A stretch of 64,000 nucleotides of DNA from Hyaloscypha bicolor E. Its lineage: Eukaryota; Ascomycota; Leotiomycetes; Helotiales; Hyaloscyphaceae. The translations under genes were made by a program, and so were the position numbers. Under the pieces are notes generated by a model. The model ran no database searches and had not been told where the DNA came from. It saw only the letters and a program-made list of their open reading frames with translations. Location: positions 726,092-790,091 of the forward strand of contig NW_020194588.1 in the NCBI RefSeq assembly GCF_002865645.1. The letters run 5' to 3'. Positions 10,955-22,666 of the stretch are shown here, piece after piece; position 1 is the first letter of the stretch; each line of letters begins with the position of its first letter.

Positions 10955-13059
10955 TTAGTCTCCGAACCTCTCCTCGAATTTACTTCCCCTCCTCTGCACC
11001 AGCGTATTTGGAGACCAAGTACTCTGCGTGGCTTCACTAACTGTAGGACTCTCTGACGTCCTAATCGGCCTTCCCCTCCCCATCGAACTCGGAATCGTAT
11101 AACTGTTCGGACTCACAATATGGTCCAACCCTCGCTCTCCATCGCCACTTCGTGGAGAGTCCTCCTGTTCTCGATACCCCTTTCCATGCCCCTCAACCAG
11201 TCCCCCTTCTTCAGCACCCAACTCCGCCATCGGCGTCTTTTGCTCTCGAATTGGACTCAAAACACCTGCTTCGGTTACTCCCCTCACATAACTCGGCCCG
11301 GCCTGGGGGACCTCAGCCTGCAGTTCCTGTGGAATCATAATCGGATTTCCTTGAATCTCAATCTTCTCCTGCCCATCAACCTCGGAAGCATAATTAGAAA
11401 CCTGCCCACTGGCCGGCTGATCGATTCGCTTTCCGGTATCAATTTCAACAGGCGGAGTACTCGGGGGTTCAGGCCTGCGTTTTCGTCTGCGGAGACATAC
11501 GAAGATGAGGGCGCCGAGCAGGATCAGTAGAGCGAGCGTGCCGATAACGATGCCGGCTATTGCTCCTCCGCTTAGCTTTTTGTGTTTTGATCCGGACCCA
11601 GAGCCCGAGGAGCCTGGGCCTGGGGGAGGAAGGGTGGGAGGAAGAGCTATCACGCGTGGGGAGACTGTATCTTCGAAGATGCATTGCGAGACGTTGAATG
11701 TGTGGCTTTCGTAGTGGCTTGTAACATACGCTTCTTGCAGGAACGCGCGACCGAGTGTGTAGAGCGTATTATCTGATGTTGGCTTGATAGGAAAGTAGTG
11801 GGACGTCTTGTTCACCAAGACCGGTGGCTTGACATCCAGGTAGAAAGCTGCGTACGGAAGGACGATATCGATTGTCGAACCCCCGGACTTTTGGTTTGCC
11901 AGGGTGAACGTGATACTGGGATTCATATTCATGAGATTCTGGTGCGTGGTGTCGTTCACCAAGTACAGCCCGGACGTTTGATCAAGCGTAAGACCAAAAG
12001 CCTTCTCGAACTGCTGGCAGACCGCAACGGGCAGCCACAGTTCCGGAACCGCCGAATCAATGAACGCAAACTCGGGAGTAGACATCAGCGTCGTATTCCC
12101 TTGCCCAGTGGTTGCCGTGATATTGCGAATTGTAACAACAATATCCCTCAGATTATCCCCGGTCATAGTAAAGACAACCCCGTTGGGCGTAAACCTCGAC
12201 GCATCGTAGCCTCCGAATATCAAGTTCCCATACACGGACTTCAGCCGGTAGTATGCACCAGCAGTATAACTCCAACTCTTGCTCGAAATCGATCCGTTCG
12301 AGAATAAGGTGTCCGCGAAACTCGCCTGTGGATCGCCGTATCCTGTCAAATTCGAAGGTTGAAACCCGAGTCCTAGGATTCCGAACCAATAACTATTAGA
12401 GAAGATCGCAGAGACGACTTGATGCGTGAGCGTGGGTCCAGTATCATTCGTGTACCCAATGCCCACGGTATCGAATCCTAGTCACATTTCATCAGGGTCT
12501 TTGTTCAAGCAAGCTACCCATCCTTCCCCCCAGGAAAGATTTAACACACATACCGTATTGGCCCTCCCCATCGTATCCCAACGCCTCATCCAACCCCAGA
12601 AATTGTTCTTGGCCATTTTCCCACGTACTCGAAGTGTTATTGTCGAAAAGACCACCTCTGGCATCTCCACAATCTGGCGATACCCCAGCGCTCACATTAC
12701 AATGACCTGCTGCAGAACCCCAGATGACCCATGTTTCTTGCCAGGAAGTGACGGGAAGGACGCGAAAGACGTTTGCGGGTGTGCCAACACGAATTTCGAA
12801 GGTCGACCAATTGCCGTCTACTCCTTCCCTATGAATCAGTCTTGTTAGATGGTCTGCTTTGTCATACTTGGCTTGGGGAAGGTCCGACATACCAATGTTG
12901 GCTGGGAACTGCAATAATGGGTGCTGCCAACGTAGTGTTGTCCGCATCCATCTTCTCCAGCTCTACCTCCAGTCCATCCTCATTATAACTCGCCCCACTA
13001 CCCCTCACCGAATTCAACAGAACGAGAGAATAAAAAAGTTTCTTCCCCAGCGTGCGCAT
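10955..13059 (-). CDS. Pepsin-like (A1 family) membrane-anchored protein
   Basis: Three minus-strand exons, 13059-12893, 12828-12554 and 12477-10955, with introns of 64 and 76 bp in matching phase, give about 654 residues. The chain has an N-terminal signal-like segment (KKLFYSLVLLNSVRG), a peptidase A1-like ectodomain (DGNWSTFEIRVGTPANVFRV, then FGILGLG and GNLIFGGYDASRF), many N-glycosylation sequons, one transmembrane helix near residues 450-475 (AIAGIVIGTLALLILLGALI) followed by RRRKRR, and a disordered cytosolic tail. The first catalytic DTG/DSG motif is absent: the equivalent place reads LPVTSWQETWVI. The second site reads FIDSAVPELW, where an Asp remains. It is probably a non-catalytic or altered surface protein, perhaps a wall sensor; this is inferred from the missing motif. 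Confidence 0.82.
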
Positions 13060-13617
13060 CCTTGAGATCAGTAGAATTAATCAACGAGCAACAATGGATA
13101 GCGTGAAGATACACATCTTGAAGAGGATCTCGCCTCGGTCTGAGTACGAAGTGGTCATGGCAGAAAAGGAAAGGAAGTAGCATGAGCTCATACCGTCAAG
13201 GGTATACAGCCGTCCCTTGCCAGGGGATTGGGACAGGTGATGCGTGCGACATAGGTGCGCGACGTTGAGCGACAGGTCGAAAGAGAGTGATCATCACACG
13301 TTGTTACCGTTTTCGCACTGTGCGGCGATGTCCTGTTCTCGATTGAAAGGGAACTGGAGCATGACGTGGGCTGGTGCAGCGAGATCTTTGGAAGAACAAG
13401 ATGCCGGAAGTTGGCAGCCAGTGAGGTGTGGGGAAGTGTTTGGCGAGGGAGAGGGCAGGAAGAGCTAGTCTGGTTGACCATAGCGACCAAAACCTTCTAT
13501 GCCTGATTTTCGCTTATTTTCACCTTGCATTTAAGGCCGTAAAATCTATTACTTCATGCCGCTGACCTCCTTCTATTAATATCAGTACCTTTTACATATT
13601 AAAACACGTTAAAGTTA
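13060..13617. promoter_or_regulatory. Upstream region of the pepsin-like gene
   Basis: About 550 bases lie between the start of the minus-strand pepsin-like gene and the minisatellite. An open frame at 13188-13490 minus has no recognisable features. The promoter must lie here, but I can point to no defined site. Confidence 0.35.
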
Positions 13618-13905
13618 GTACTGTGTACTGAGACCACGCTGGGTAAGTGTACTGAGCTGAGAGAGTACTGTGCTATGCGCTGAGAGATGCGCTGAGAGAT
13701 GTGCTAAATGAGTACTGTGGGTTGAGAGAGTGCTGTGTGCTGAGACTGCTGTGTACTGAGAGAGTGCTATGCGCTGAGAGATACACTAAATGAGTGCTGT
13801 GCGCTGAGTGAGAACTATGCGCTAAGAGAGTACTATGCGCTAAGAGTAAGTGCCGCGTGCTATGTACTGTATTCTATACACGTTGAGAGTGCTATGCACT
13901 TAGTA
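13618..13905. repeat. Degenerate minisatellite
   Basis: An imperfect tandem array is built on words such as GTGCTATGCGCTGAGAGA, GTACTGTG and GCTAAATGAG, with spacing of about 16-20 bases and heavy divergence between units. It has no coding potential. It directly precedes the terminal-inverted-repeat element that begins at 13962. Confidence 0.75.
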
Positions 13906-13961
13906 ATTATATCTTTAAAAGGTCTAAGACAAATTTATCGAGGTGTTCTAAGTACTATATA

Positions 13962-15307
13962 ACCGAGATCCAAGGTCAACGCACGCCCAAGGTCAATGCA
14001 CGCTCAAGTTTAGCCGAATACTCGATATTAAATACTTAATTATTAAATAACTACTAATTGAAATAATAGACTTCTTTAAGTTCTGTAAAGAGAGGAAGCC
14101 AAAAATTTAATATATAATTTTTTCTTAATTAATTTTTAACTTTTAATGATATTAAACTTAGCTTTTATTAAAATATTAAAAAACCTTAATAATTTTAATT
14201 TAATACTTAATAATTATATCTATATGAGTTCTTCAAAGTCAATATTAGTAAGAATGCTTCATTATATATAGAAGTATAAGTATGTAATATAAAAAGCTTA
14301 TATTATTATATATTACTTATAAAATTTTACTTTAACTTTAATTTTTAAATAATATACTAAAAATTCTTAAAAGAAGCTTAAATTAAGAAATAACTAAAGA
14401 AATTATATAATAAAAGCTTTCTTATATAAAACCTACTTAAAATAGTTATATTTCTTATATTAAATAGTTATATAATTTGTAATTTATTATAATATAATTT
14501 AATACTATAAATAATTAATTTCTGCTTTTAAATACTATTATATATTAATTTGCATTTAATATATTCTTTATTTTTTATTCTTTACTTTATATAATATTAT
14601 AATATTATAAGAAAAAATAATTAAAAATACTTTTATTTACTTTTTATTTAATTATTTTTAATAAAAAGAGATATGTTTTTAAATAAAATATAAAATATAT
14701 TTTATTTATTTATTAAAGTAAATATTTCTTTTATATAATTTGAAAGTATAATATATTTAATCGTTTTTATTAAAACTTTTAATAAATAATACTATTATTT
14801 TATTAATAATAATATTTTTTAAAAAACTTAAAACTTTAAATAAATTATATTATTATATTAATATTTTATTTATACTTTTAATTAGAACTATTCTTAATAA
14901 TATATTATTAATATAAGATTAATTATATGCTGGGCATGCTGGAATCTTGAGTGTGTTGTGAAGCTTAATGAATTCTGTCTAGCGAGAAGTTGCTATCTGA
15001 GTAAGGCTAAGCGAGAACGTGATTCCCTAGCATTATATTTATTATTTTCTTTCCTTTTATATAATTATTTTATAAATATTATATATTACTAATTTTCTGT
15101 TTTTAGCTTTAATATAAAAGAAGCCTTTTATATAAATTTTCATTTTTTATATTATAATTATCTTTGAAAAATAGTATACTAGTGGTATAGAAATTTTAAA
15201 GTTAATTAGGTTATTAGTTCCTCATTTATTAAAGTTCAAAAATCGGGAGTTTTGGTGTAAAATGACCGTGCATTGACTCTGGTCGTGCGTTGACCTTGGA
15301 TCTCGGT
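13962..15307. mobile_element. Decayed TIR transposon with TA flanks (Tc1/mariner-like)
   Basis: Both ends start ACCGAGATCCAAGGTCAACG when read inward and stay similar for about 45 bases, with 24 identical bases at the tip. Each end contains two near-direct copies of GGTCAAYGCACG, the arrangement of transposase-binding sites. TA lies on both sides (13960-13961 and 15308-15309), the target duplication of the Tc1/mariner/Fot group. The 1346-bp interior is nearly all A/T with stops everywhere, consistent with RIP, so no transposase can be read. A short island of normal GC at about 14930-15035 interrupts the AT-rich interior. The superfamily assignment rests on the TA flanks only. Confidence 0.78.
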
Positions 15308-15309
15308 TA

Positions 15310-16291
15310 GTATGTGCGATGCGTTGTGATAGAGATTAAGGGGGTGAACTGTGGTAGGAATAAATGCGATATTGCAAAAATTTCTATAGAAGGTTTTGGT
15401 CAATCCGGTCAACCATAGCTAGGGAACATTTAGTCATAGTAGTTCGGGGTTGCCTCCGAACCTCCGACCTCTCCAAATTTCCCCACGCTCAGCCGCGGGG
15501 CCAGGCACAGCCATCCTTCGAACAAGAAGAAAGTACCACAGCGTTTGTGGCTTGACCACGTCTTCTCAATGCGTCGCTGCCAAGGACTTTGCAGCTAAGC
15601 TCAGTTTAGCGGCTCTAGTCAGGGGTTAAGCGAAACAAGACCACCTAATAATTTCAGGTGAGTGACATGCTGTTCAGAACCCTCAAGAAGATTAATATTG
15701 GTTTGCGGCACCTCTGAGGGCCAAACCACCAGAAAATGACACTCCCAGCATGCCTATCGCTTGGCAGCAGAATCTCACTTCAAAGAAATTTCCTGGGAAC
15801 TCGGCCGGTAGCTTGGCACCACTTTGGGCGCCGCCCAGCGTTGTGCTCCTCGAGAGCAGTCTTGAAAGGAGTCAGCGCAAGGTCGCACTGAGAAGCATGT
15901 CGGTCCGAGCAAGTACATGGGATTAAATTGAAAGCATGACCTTCCAGCTCTTTAAACTTTGAAAACGATTTCTATAAGTAGTATCCTATTTCCCGAACTC
16001 CACTCCCTCACAAGGCTGACGGGAAGGAACCACCCTATGGCGTTCAACTAATTACGAATCTGTAACACGAGGTTTACGCGACTTACCGGCGGGCGTTTCC
16101 TGTCTCGAGCTGCAAAAGAACCGCTGCTTGGCACCTGTGCCATTATTGTCAATGTCTCATTACGCTTAACTCTTGCCCCTCAGATAGATAATTGACGCTC
16201 TCCCTACGGCTTTCCGAGTGTGCTTCTTTTCATATCGAAATCTTTTTGTATTTATCACAGTCTTTACAACTTTGCCCATCGTTCAGTCGCG
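15310..16291. promoter_or_regulatory. Upstream region of the WSC-domain gene
   Basis: Roughly 980 bases of normal GC follow the transposon. There is no recognisable gene (the open frame at 15364-15555 looks accidental). The 3' end contains pyrimidine-rich stretches before the ATG at 16292 and probably holds the promoter and 5' untranslated region. Confidence 0.4.
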
Positions 16292-19200
16292 ATGAAGTGG
16301 TCCGCACTACTTGGGCTCGCCTTTGTGGGAGCTGTCCATTCGTTTGCTTCTACCGACTCTCTTCAGGATGCTGTGAGTTGCAATTGCCCACAGCTCCCCC
16401 AGGGATGAATTCTGATATTTTGATAGGACCCTGCACAATCTGGCTACCTGCCAAACCATAATATGGACCCCAACAAACTTAGCACTTTCAAGCAAGGATG
16501 GAAGAATACATACAACGCGAACGAGGCATTCTATGCGAAACCGCTGACCTGGACTCCAGCAGGCTCGAACGCTGAGCAGGTTATTCTCGTTTCCAATCAG
16601 AATATTATTAGGATAGTCGATGGAGCAACGGGAGCACTTCTGAATTCTCGAACCCTGGATCCTCCTTTCGCAGCGACTGACAGGTATGAATGTTGCTTAT
16701 GACAGTAGAGGGTTTCTAATTTCACTGGGCAGTAATTGCGGTGACATTCCCAATACCATTGGTATCACGGGCACTCCATATATTGACGGCAGCACGAATA
16801 TAATGTATTTCTTCTCCAAAGGATATAAAAACGGTGCACCAACGGGCTCTGGAACTTTGAACGGTACACCAAGAAGATTGCTCCCAATTATCTACCTTTC
16901 TCACTGCTGATCTTACATAGGACAATACAAATTCTATGCAGTCCAGCTACCAAGCCTTAACGATGCCAACGGGTTCCCAATAGTTATCGATGGTAACCAC
17001 GCCGACAACGACCCCACTCGCTACTTCCTTGGCGGTACCGTCCTCCAAAGACCTGCGGTGTCTTCTATTGGCAATATCGTCATGGGTGGCTTTGGTGGTC
17101 ATTGTGACAATTTCAATTATACAGGAATGTTTGTGGCAGTGAGCAAAGTACCTGGTGTTGGTATAACCAACATTCAAGCTATGGAGGCAAATCCTGGAGC
17201 TCCGCAACCGCAAACACTGGATTATCTTAACCAAGGCGGTGGGAAAGCCGGTATCTGGATGGGTGGCATGGGAATGGCGACTGATGCGGCAGCCGGGAGA
17301 GTTTACTTCGTTACTGGGTATGTCGACTCTGAGATACTTCGATATTTGCTAACATTCTTCAGCAACGGACGTGGAGCTGGTGATAATGGTGGTGGAGCAC
17401 CCGCATCTGGTAAAAAGTATACGAGCACACTCCAGCAAGTGACAGTCCACTTCGATGTCTCGCCGAGCGGCGTTCTCACTCAGGCTGACTACTTCGAGCC
17501 ATATGAGTACCAAAGTCTCAACGGAGGTGACAGAGACTTTGGATCTTCCGGTGCTGCTCTCCTTGATCCTGTTTTCTCTGGCAATGGGGTCAGCCGAATC
17601 ATCATTGCAGGAGGAAAGAGTGGCAAAATCTACATCATGAATGCGGACAATCTTGGCGGTTTCGCCAATGGACCAGGCGGGTCGGATAGTGGTAGGTAAT
17701 TCTTCCTCTTTTCATTTCTTTTTGCTAACTCACTTTAAGTGATACAAACAATCCTTGCGCCGGGTTCGATGTTGAGTGGTGTGGGTAGTTATCCTCTGGA
17801 AGGGGGATATATCTAGTATGTTCAAAAGATCAGCCTTCTTTGGCCTATGTGCTAATTGATTGAAAGTTTCGCCCCCTCGGGATTCAGTTTGTTTGCCTAC
17901 AAGTTCGGCACGGATAACCAAGGCAATCCCGTCTTCACGCAAGCTGGGAAATCAGCATTGACTTTTGCCGGAAAGACCATTCCGACAATCACCACCCTTA
18001 ATGGGCAACCTGGAACAGCCATTGTGAGCGGCTTCTGCGCGCGAATATCAGCTTTTACTAACGTACCTTTAGGTCTGGATGGCTGATGTCAACAATGGCT
18101 TGGTAGCATATAACGCGATTCCACAGAACGGAGTTCTTGTACCATATTCGATTCCCGCCACAGGACGGCTGCAAAAGAATCAACGACCCGGATTCGGCAA
18201 CGGCCGCTGTTATTCCTCTTCTACAAACAACGTTATGATGATTGGTGGAAGCAGTACACCTCCCCCTCTTACCTGCACACCAAGCCCCCTTAACTTCGGG
18301 TCGGTGACTGTCGGCCAAACCAAAACTGTTCAGGTCACCTGCACCGCGGGCACGGCCCTGAATCTCCAAGGTTGCACCACAGGTCTCGGAACATTCTCAT
18401 GCTCTGGCATTCCAGCTTCCGTAGCCAGCGGTGGCCAGTTCACCTTCCCTGTTACTTTTGACTTGACGGATAGCAACATTGAAAAGGTCAGACAAGGAGG
18501 CTTTCAAGTGCTACCTGGAGCCGAAGGAACTACACTGAACATCTTGAGCAGCACAGGAGCGTTGCAGACGAGTGTTCAACTCACCGCCACCGTCGTTGCA
18601 TCTGGTGGGTTTATTGTTTTTGGTGCCAAAACAGTGGACTTCGGTGGCCTGACTGTTGGTGGCTCATCGACCGGCTCAGTAACCGTTACGAACAAGGGTG
18701 CAGGTGTGTTGACTTTGACTGGCTATGCTTGGCAAGACCTCACAACCACCGGTCCCCCTTTCATTAACGTCACCGCTTCCAACCCGAACACCGTTATCGG
18801 AACCGCTTTCACCTCTACCAACTTCCCTGCTCTTGGTCTTCAAATCCAGCCTGGCGCATCGATTTCAATCTCGATGGTATTTTCTCCTCAGTCGGCTGGC
18901 ACATCCTCTTCGATGCTTACAATCTGGAGTGATGGTGGTTTCTCAGACGTCATGTTGGTCGGCACTGCAGCTCAAGGAACGTCATCCTCATCGTCCTCCA
19001 GCAGTTCCACAAGTACACCAAGCTCATCCTCGAGTTCTTCATCGACAATCTCGTCAGCGAGTACCTCTTCATCAGTATTCTCTTCATCTAGCAGTGCACT
19101 TACATCTTCTTCCACCACCTCCAGCGGCCCAAGCTCCGTCTCCGCAACCACAACAGCTTCAACATTCAGCACAATCACCACTTCCTCCAACCCCACCCCC

Positions 19201-19596
19201 ACCGTTTCCGGCACACCGGGCTCCTACAACTATATGGGATGCTTCTCTGACCTCTCTTCTGGACACGCGCTCCCCCTCCTCTTCCGCAATAACAGCGTGA
19301 CACCCGAACTCTGTGAAGCATATGTCTCCTCGCTCGCGCACAAACCAACGCCGACCGTGCTGCCCTATTACTATGTCGAGTATCACAGAGAATGCTACGG
19401 TGGATCGAGCTTCAGCTTCGGGAGCTCCGCGATCACGAGTTTGGTCGGCACGAAGGCTTGCTCCATGGTGTGCAGCGGCAGTATTGGGGCGCAGGTCACT
19501 GGCACAGCAAAGTGTGGTGGATCCAAAGAGTTTAACTTATATGCAGCGGGAGGGTTGGTCAGCTGGGCGGGTGTGGCGACTACGGTTACGAAGTAG
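16292..19596 (+). CDS. Secreted beta-propeller protein with C-terminal WSC domain
   Basis: Eight exons: 16292-16372, 16427-16683, 16733-16863, 16921-17317, 17363-17691, 17740-17815, 17867-18023 and 18073-19596. All seven introns are 45-57 bp and in phase, giving about 983 residues. Residues 1-19 form a signal peptide (MKWSALLGLAFVGAVHSFA). The next 480 residues resemble a PQQ/quinoprotein-type propeller (VTGNGRGAGDNGG, GKIYIMNADNLGG). Two Ig-like repeats follow, each opening with a NFGSVTVGQ/DFGGLTVGG pattern, then a Ser-rich linker (about 780-850), and a Cys-rich WSC domain (about 860-960: YNYMGCFSDL, ECYGG, CSMVCSG). WSC domains bind wall glycans or act in wall-stress sensing. No transmembrane helix follows, so it is probably wall-associated or extracellular. 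The substrate is unknown. Confidence 0.88.
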
Positions 19597-20015
19597 ATTG
19601 ACGGAAAGGGTGTTAGGGTACGGTTGCTGTGGCTTCAAGCAAAAGTTGTAATTTTAATGGATTTGTTACGGATTTATCTTTCTTTGAGCTTGCGTGCCGT
19701 ATTTACTGAAGGTTTCCAGCCACACCTTTCCACGGAGCTGCATTATAACACTTTCAACTCACCCGCTGCCGGCGAGACATGTGACAAAGCATTTATTGTA
19801 TGCTTGACAAAAACCTCCAGTAACACAACATCAAACAAGTTAACAGGACAAATCTCAAACTCGACAAACCCCTTTGTGATAAAATATAGGGGGTTCTCTT
19901 TGCCATCGCACCCCGCTAAATTTCCATGCACGTCCTACGTCATCCATCCCCCCCACCCCACCTCATCTTCCTCCAACCACCATCACATGCAACAACCACC
20001 ACGCCCTTATCCGAA
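19597..20015. other. Intergenic region between WSC and nuclease genes
   Basis: This 419-bp spacer separates two plus-strand genes. It ends with a C/A-rich stretch just before the chosen ATG at 20016 and probably holds the 3' end of one transcript and the promoter of the next. No gene is seen. Confidence 0.4.
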
Positions 20016-21299
20016 ATGTCTTCCCAACCAAGAAAGCGCCTCGGTGCAGAAGAGAAAGAAATCAGCCCTCCTCTCTTGCGGCGGAAACTGAATCACGATT
20101 ACGACACGAAGCCAGCATCGGAGCCTCCGCTCAGAAGCAGATCTGCGCCGAAGGAGGCCAGAGAGGGAAAGGAAGGAAGAGCGAGATTTGAGATCCTAAG
20201 CTGGAACATAAATGGAATCTCTCACCTTCTTCCTCAAACCCAACCGAGCATCAAATCTTTCTTCCGCAAATCATCAGGAAGTGGCACGAGGCAAACGCCC
20301 GAAACTGAGGATGAGGATGAAACTCGGCAGTACGCAACTGCGGAGGCACCGTTGAGGAAGTTTCTAAGGAGACATGGGTTTCCTCAGATAGTCTGTTTGC
20401 AAGAAGTCAAGATCTCACCGAAGGATAAAATGGCCAGGAAGGCTGTAGAGAGAGCCGCCAATGGGGGAGATGCGCCGGGGTATAAGGCGTCGTTCGAACT
20501 GCCGAGAGATAGATTCAATGCTACAGGGTGGGGAGGCAAGGTGTATGGTGTTTGTACGCTGGTGAGGGAGGATGTGGAGGAGCAGTGTGAGAGGCTGGGC
20601 ACCAGGGGTGTGGAGTGGGACAGTGAGGGGAGGGTATTAATTACCGAGCTTGAATTCAGGAGCGAGAGGGAGAGCGCAGGAAGGAAGATGGAGAAATTGA
20701 TAGTAATCAACGGATACTGGCCAAACGGAACTGCAAATACATGGCGGGACAGCAATACTGGTGTTGTCAAAGGAAGCCGCCACGATATGAAACGAACTTT
20801 CCATTCTCTCATGCTTACTGAGGCGTTGCGGCACCAAGAAGCAGGATGGCAGGTGGTCCTTATCGGGGATATCAACATTGCTCGCTTATCTCTTGACGGA
20901 TATCCTGGGATCAGACTGGGAGCAGAACATGTCAGGAATCGGAAAGAGTGGAACGAGTTATTTATTGAGAGCGAAGAAGGGTTGAGGGGTGTTGATAGCT
21001 GGCGATGGATACACAGCGAGAGGAGGGGGTATAGTTATCATGGAGAGAAGGTAGAGGAGTGGGGACGAAGTTGTGATAGAGTTGATTTGGGGATTGTGAG
21101 TCGTGGTTTCATTGGGGAAGGAGAGGGAGAGAAAGGGACGGGGACTTCGATGAGGTTGGTGGGAGCAGAAATTTGGGAGACTATTGAGGAGAGGGGTGCG
21201 AGTGATCATGTGCCGATTTCTGTGGTGCTTGATTTGGGGGATATTAGGAAAGGAGACAACGGAGATGGGAGAAAGTGGAATAATTTGTCTGAAGATTAA
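20016..21299 (+). CDS. AP-endonuclease / exonuclease III family protein
   Basis: This is an intronless frame of 427 residues. I chose the ATG at 20016 (context GAAATG) over the in-frame one at 19926 because the protein then begins MSSQPRKRLG; the upstream part is C/T-rich and looks untranslated. The fold of the endonuclease/exonuclease/phosphatase superfamily is shown by LSWNINGI, VCLQEVKIS (metal Glu), GVCTLVRED, INGYWPNGT, GDINIARLSLDGYP, SCDRVDLG and GASDHVPIS in the expected order. Such enzymes cut DNA 5' to abasic sites in base-excision repair and trim 3' ends. It lacks the C-terminal GRF zinc finger typical of fungal Apn2, so it may be a shorter paralogue. An acidic insert near residues 90-105 is unusual. 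Confidence 0.87.
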   Translation: MSSQPRKRLGAEEKEISPPLLRRKLNHDYDTKPASEPPLRSRSAPKEAREGKEGRARFEILSWNINGISHLLPQTQPSIKSFFRKSSGSGTRQTPETEDEDETRQYATAEAPLRKFLRRHGFPQIVCLQEVKISPKDKMARKAVERAANGGDAPGYKASFELPRDRFNATGWGGKVYGVCTLVREDVEEQCERLGTRGVEWDSEGRVLITELEFRSERESAGRKMEKLIVINGYWPNGTANTWRDSNTGVVKGSRHDMKRTFHSLMLTEALRHQEAGWQVVLIGDINIARLSLDGYPGIRLGAEHVRNRKEWNELFIESEEGLRGVDSWRWIHSERRGYSYHGEKVEEWGRSCDRVDLGIVSRGFIGEGEGEKGTGTSMRLVGAEIWETIEERGASDHVPISVVLDLGDIRKGDNGDGRKWNNLSED

Positions 21300-21863
21300 A
21301 TCAGAAGACCCAAAACGTGAGTAAATTGGAGATTCCAGAATCTCTCAACCTCTTCACCAGACCTTGGACATTGCGTATAAATCTTTGGACTGATTTATTC
21401 TACCGATAGTGTTAAATGGTCGTCGCTTGCATTACTTTAACTCGGCCTCCCCTCCACCTCTCCGTCCACCAAACTCTGAATCTCCTCTCCTCGTGCCATT
21501 CAGGCCTTTCAAAGAGATACTAGCAGTCGCTCATGGACTCTAAATCCATCTTCTCTCCGTAAGCCCCTCAAATTCCGCCTCTCCTTACCCACGGCCTTCA
21601 CGTGGCAAGTGCTAAGTATAAATAATAATAAGCCCTAATTATAAAGGAGTACCTTTATATAATCAGAGGAAAGATTAGTTACCTTATAGTAGTAACCATA
21701 ATAATATAAAGACCCGTTTTTATAATATTATACTAACTTAACTTTTTCACATGAGAGATTATATATAAAGTATAGCTAATCAGCGACTTATTAGCTTCTC
21801 AAGCTAAGCTAATTAGCTGGCAGGGACGTTATAAGCCAATAAGCTTATAAATATCCTTATCTG
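21300..21863. other. AT-rich intergenic block with possible repeat relic
   Basis: The first 300 bases are normal intergenic sequence. From about 21615 to 21860 the sequence turns A/T-rich with several small inverted words (AAGCTAAGCTAATTAGCT, AAGCCAATAAGCTTATAA). I suspect a small degraded repeat because the reading frame to the right begins abruptly at its edge, but I found no convincing terminal repeats or target duplication. Confidence 0.4.
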
Positions 21864-22403
21864 ATGACTGACTGTCTTACTGTATTGCCCAGCCTGACAC
21901 TGATTATTGGCCAAAAGGTCACGTATGCGGGAAAAACTTACTTACTCGGCTCGAATGGCGACTTTATCGTTGGGTCTCAGACCCTTAACCCAGGCGAACA
22001 AATTACGGACTCATGGACAACATACTCACGAGCGTCTGACGGGGCCACGTTGGTCCTTGGAGCGAGCGGTGTCACAAGTACCCAATTGCTCTACACGCCA
22101 AATCCTATATATTCGGCCTTTGTTATTGGTACCGAGACGCTCCGACCTGGCTCCCAAATCACAGTATCGAGAACAACTTACTCACTCGCAGCGGGAGGCG
22201 GGACTGTGATTATTGGTGGGACAAGGACGCAAGTAATTGGCACCATAACACCCTCAACTTCTCTTGGGGGTCCTTTCAGTGCGTTGAGCAAGGGGCCAGC
22301 TTCAACCGGCACTCGCGAGAAGTCTTCGTCAACAAGAGAGACAAGCGTCCGGCTGTCAGCCTCGAGTCTTCTAATCAGTCTATTGTTCGCTCTGGAATTT
22401 TAA
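21864..22403 (+). pseudogene. C-terminal fragment of a GPI-type surface glycoprotein
   Basis: The frame encodes the tail of a fungal cell-surface glycoprotein. Two similar repeats (KVTYAGKTYLLGSNGDFIVG with PGEQITDSWTTYS, and FVIGTETLRPGSQITVSRTT) are followed by a Ser/Thr-rich segment and a hydrophobic C-terminus (SLLISLLFALEF) that resembles a GPI-attachment signal. There is no signal peptide, and the frame opens straight out of an AT-rich block. The 5' part of the gene therefore seems to have been lost or displaced. It could instead be a 3' exon with distant upstream exons, but none is visible. Confidence 0.5.
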
Positions 22404-22666
22404 TAGAAGTAGACGGGAAGGGTTTGGGGGTGGTGTTTACTAGTGTTTTTCTGTCCAATCAGGACTCTTCGGTCTAGCGCGGAGTTTAGGGTCAGAAACG
22501 GGAACTAGAGTTTGACTATCTTCCGATGTTAACGACGTGCATCTAATTTTGTAAATTATTGTAAGCACGTCCAGCTGTGAAATCAACACTCCTATTTGAA
22601 TCGTGTATAGTTTCCCAAGAACTGCTGTACCTACGGTGGTGAAGTGACGTCAAAGAGTCCAACCAG

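Noticed and set aside
18972..19214. Acidic minus-strand open frame
   Set aside because: It is the complement of the Ser-rich linker of the WSC-domain gene.
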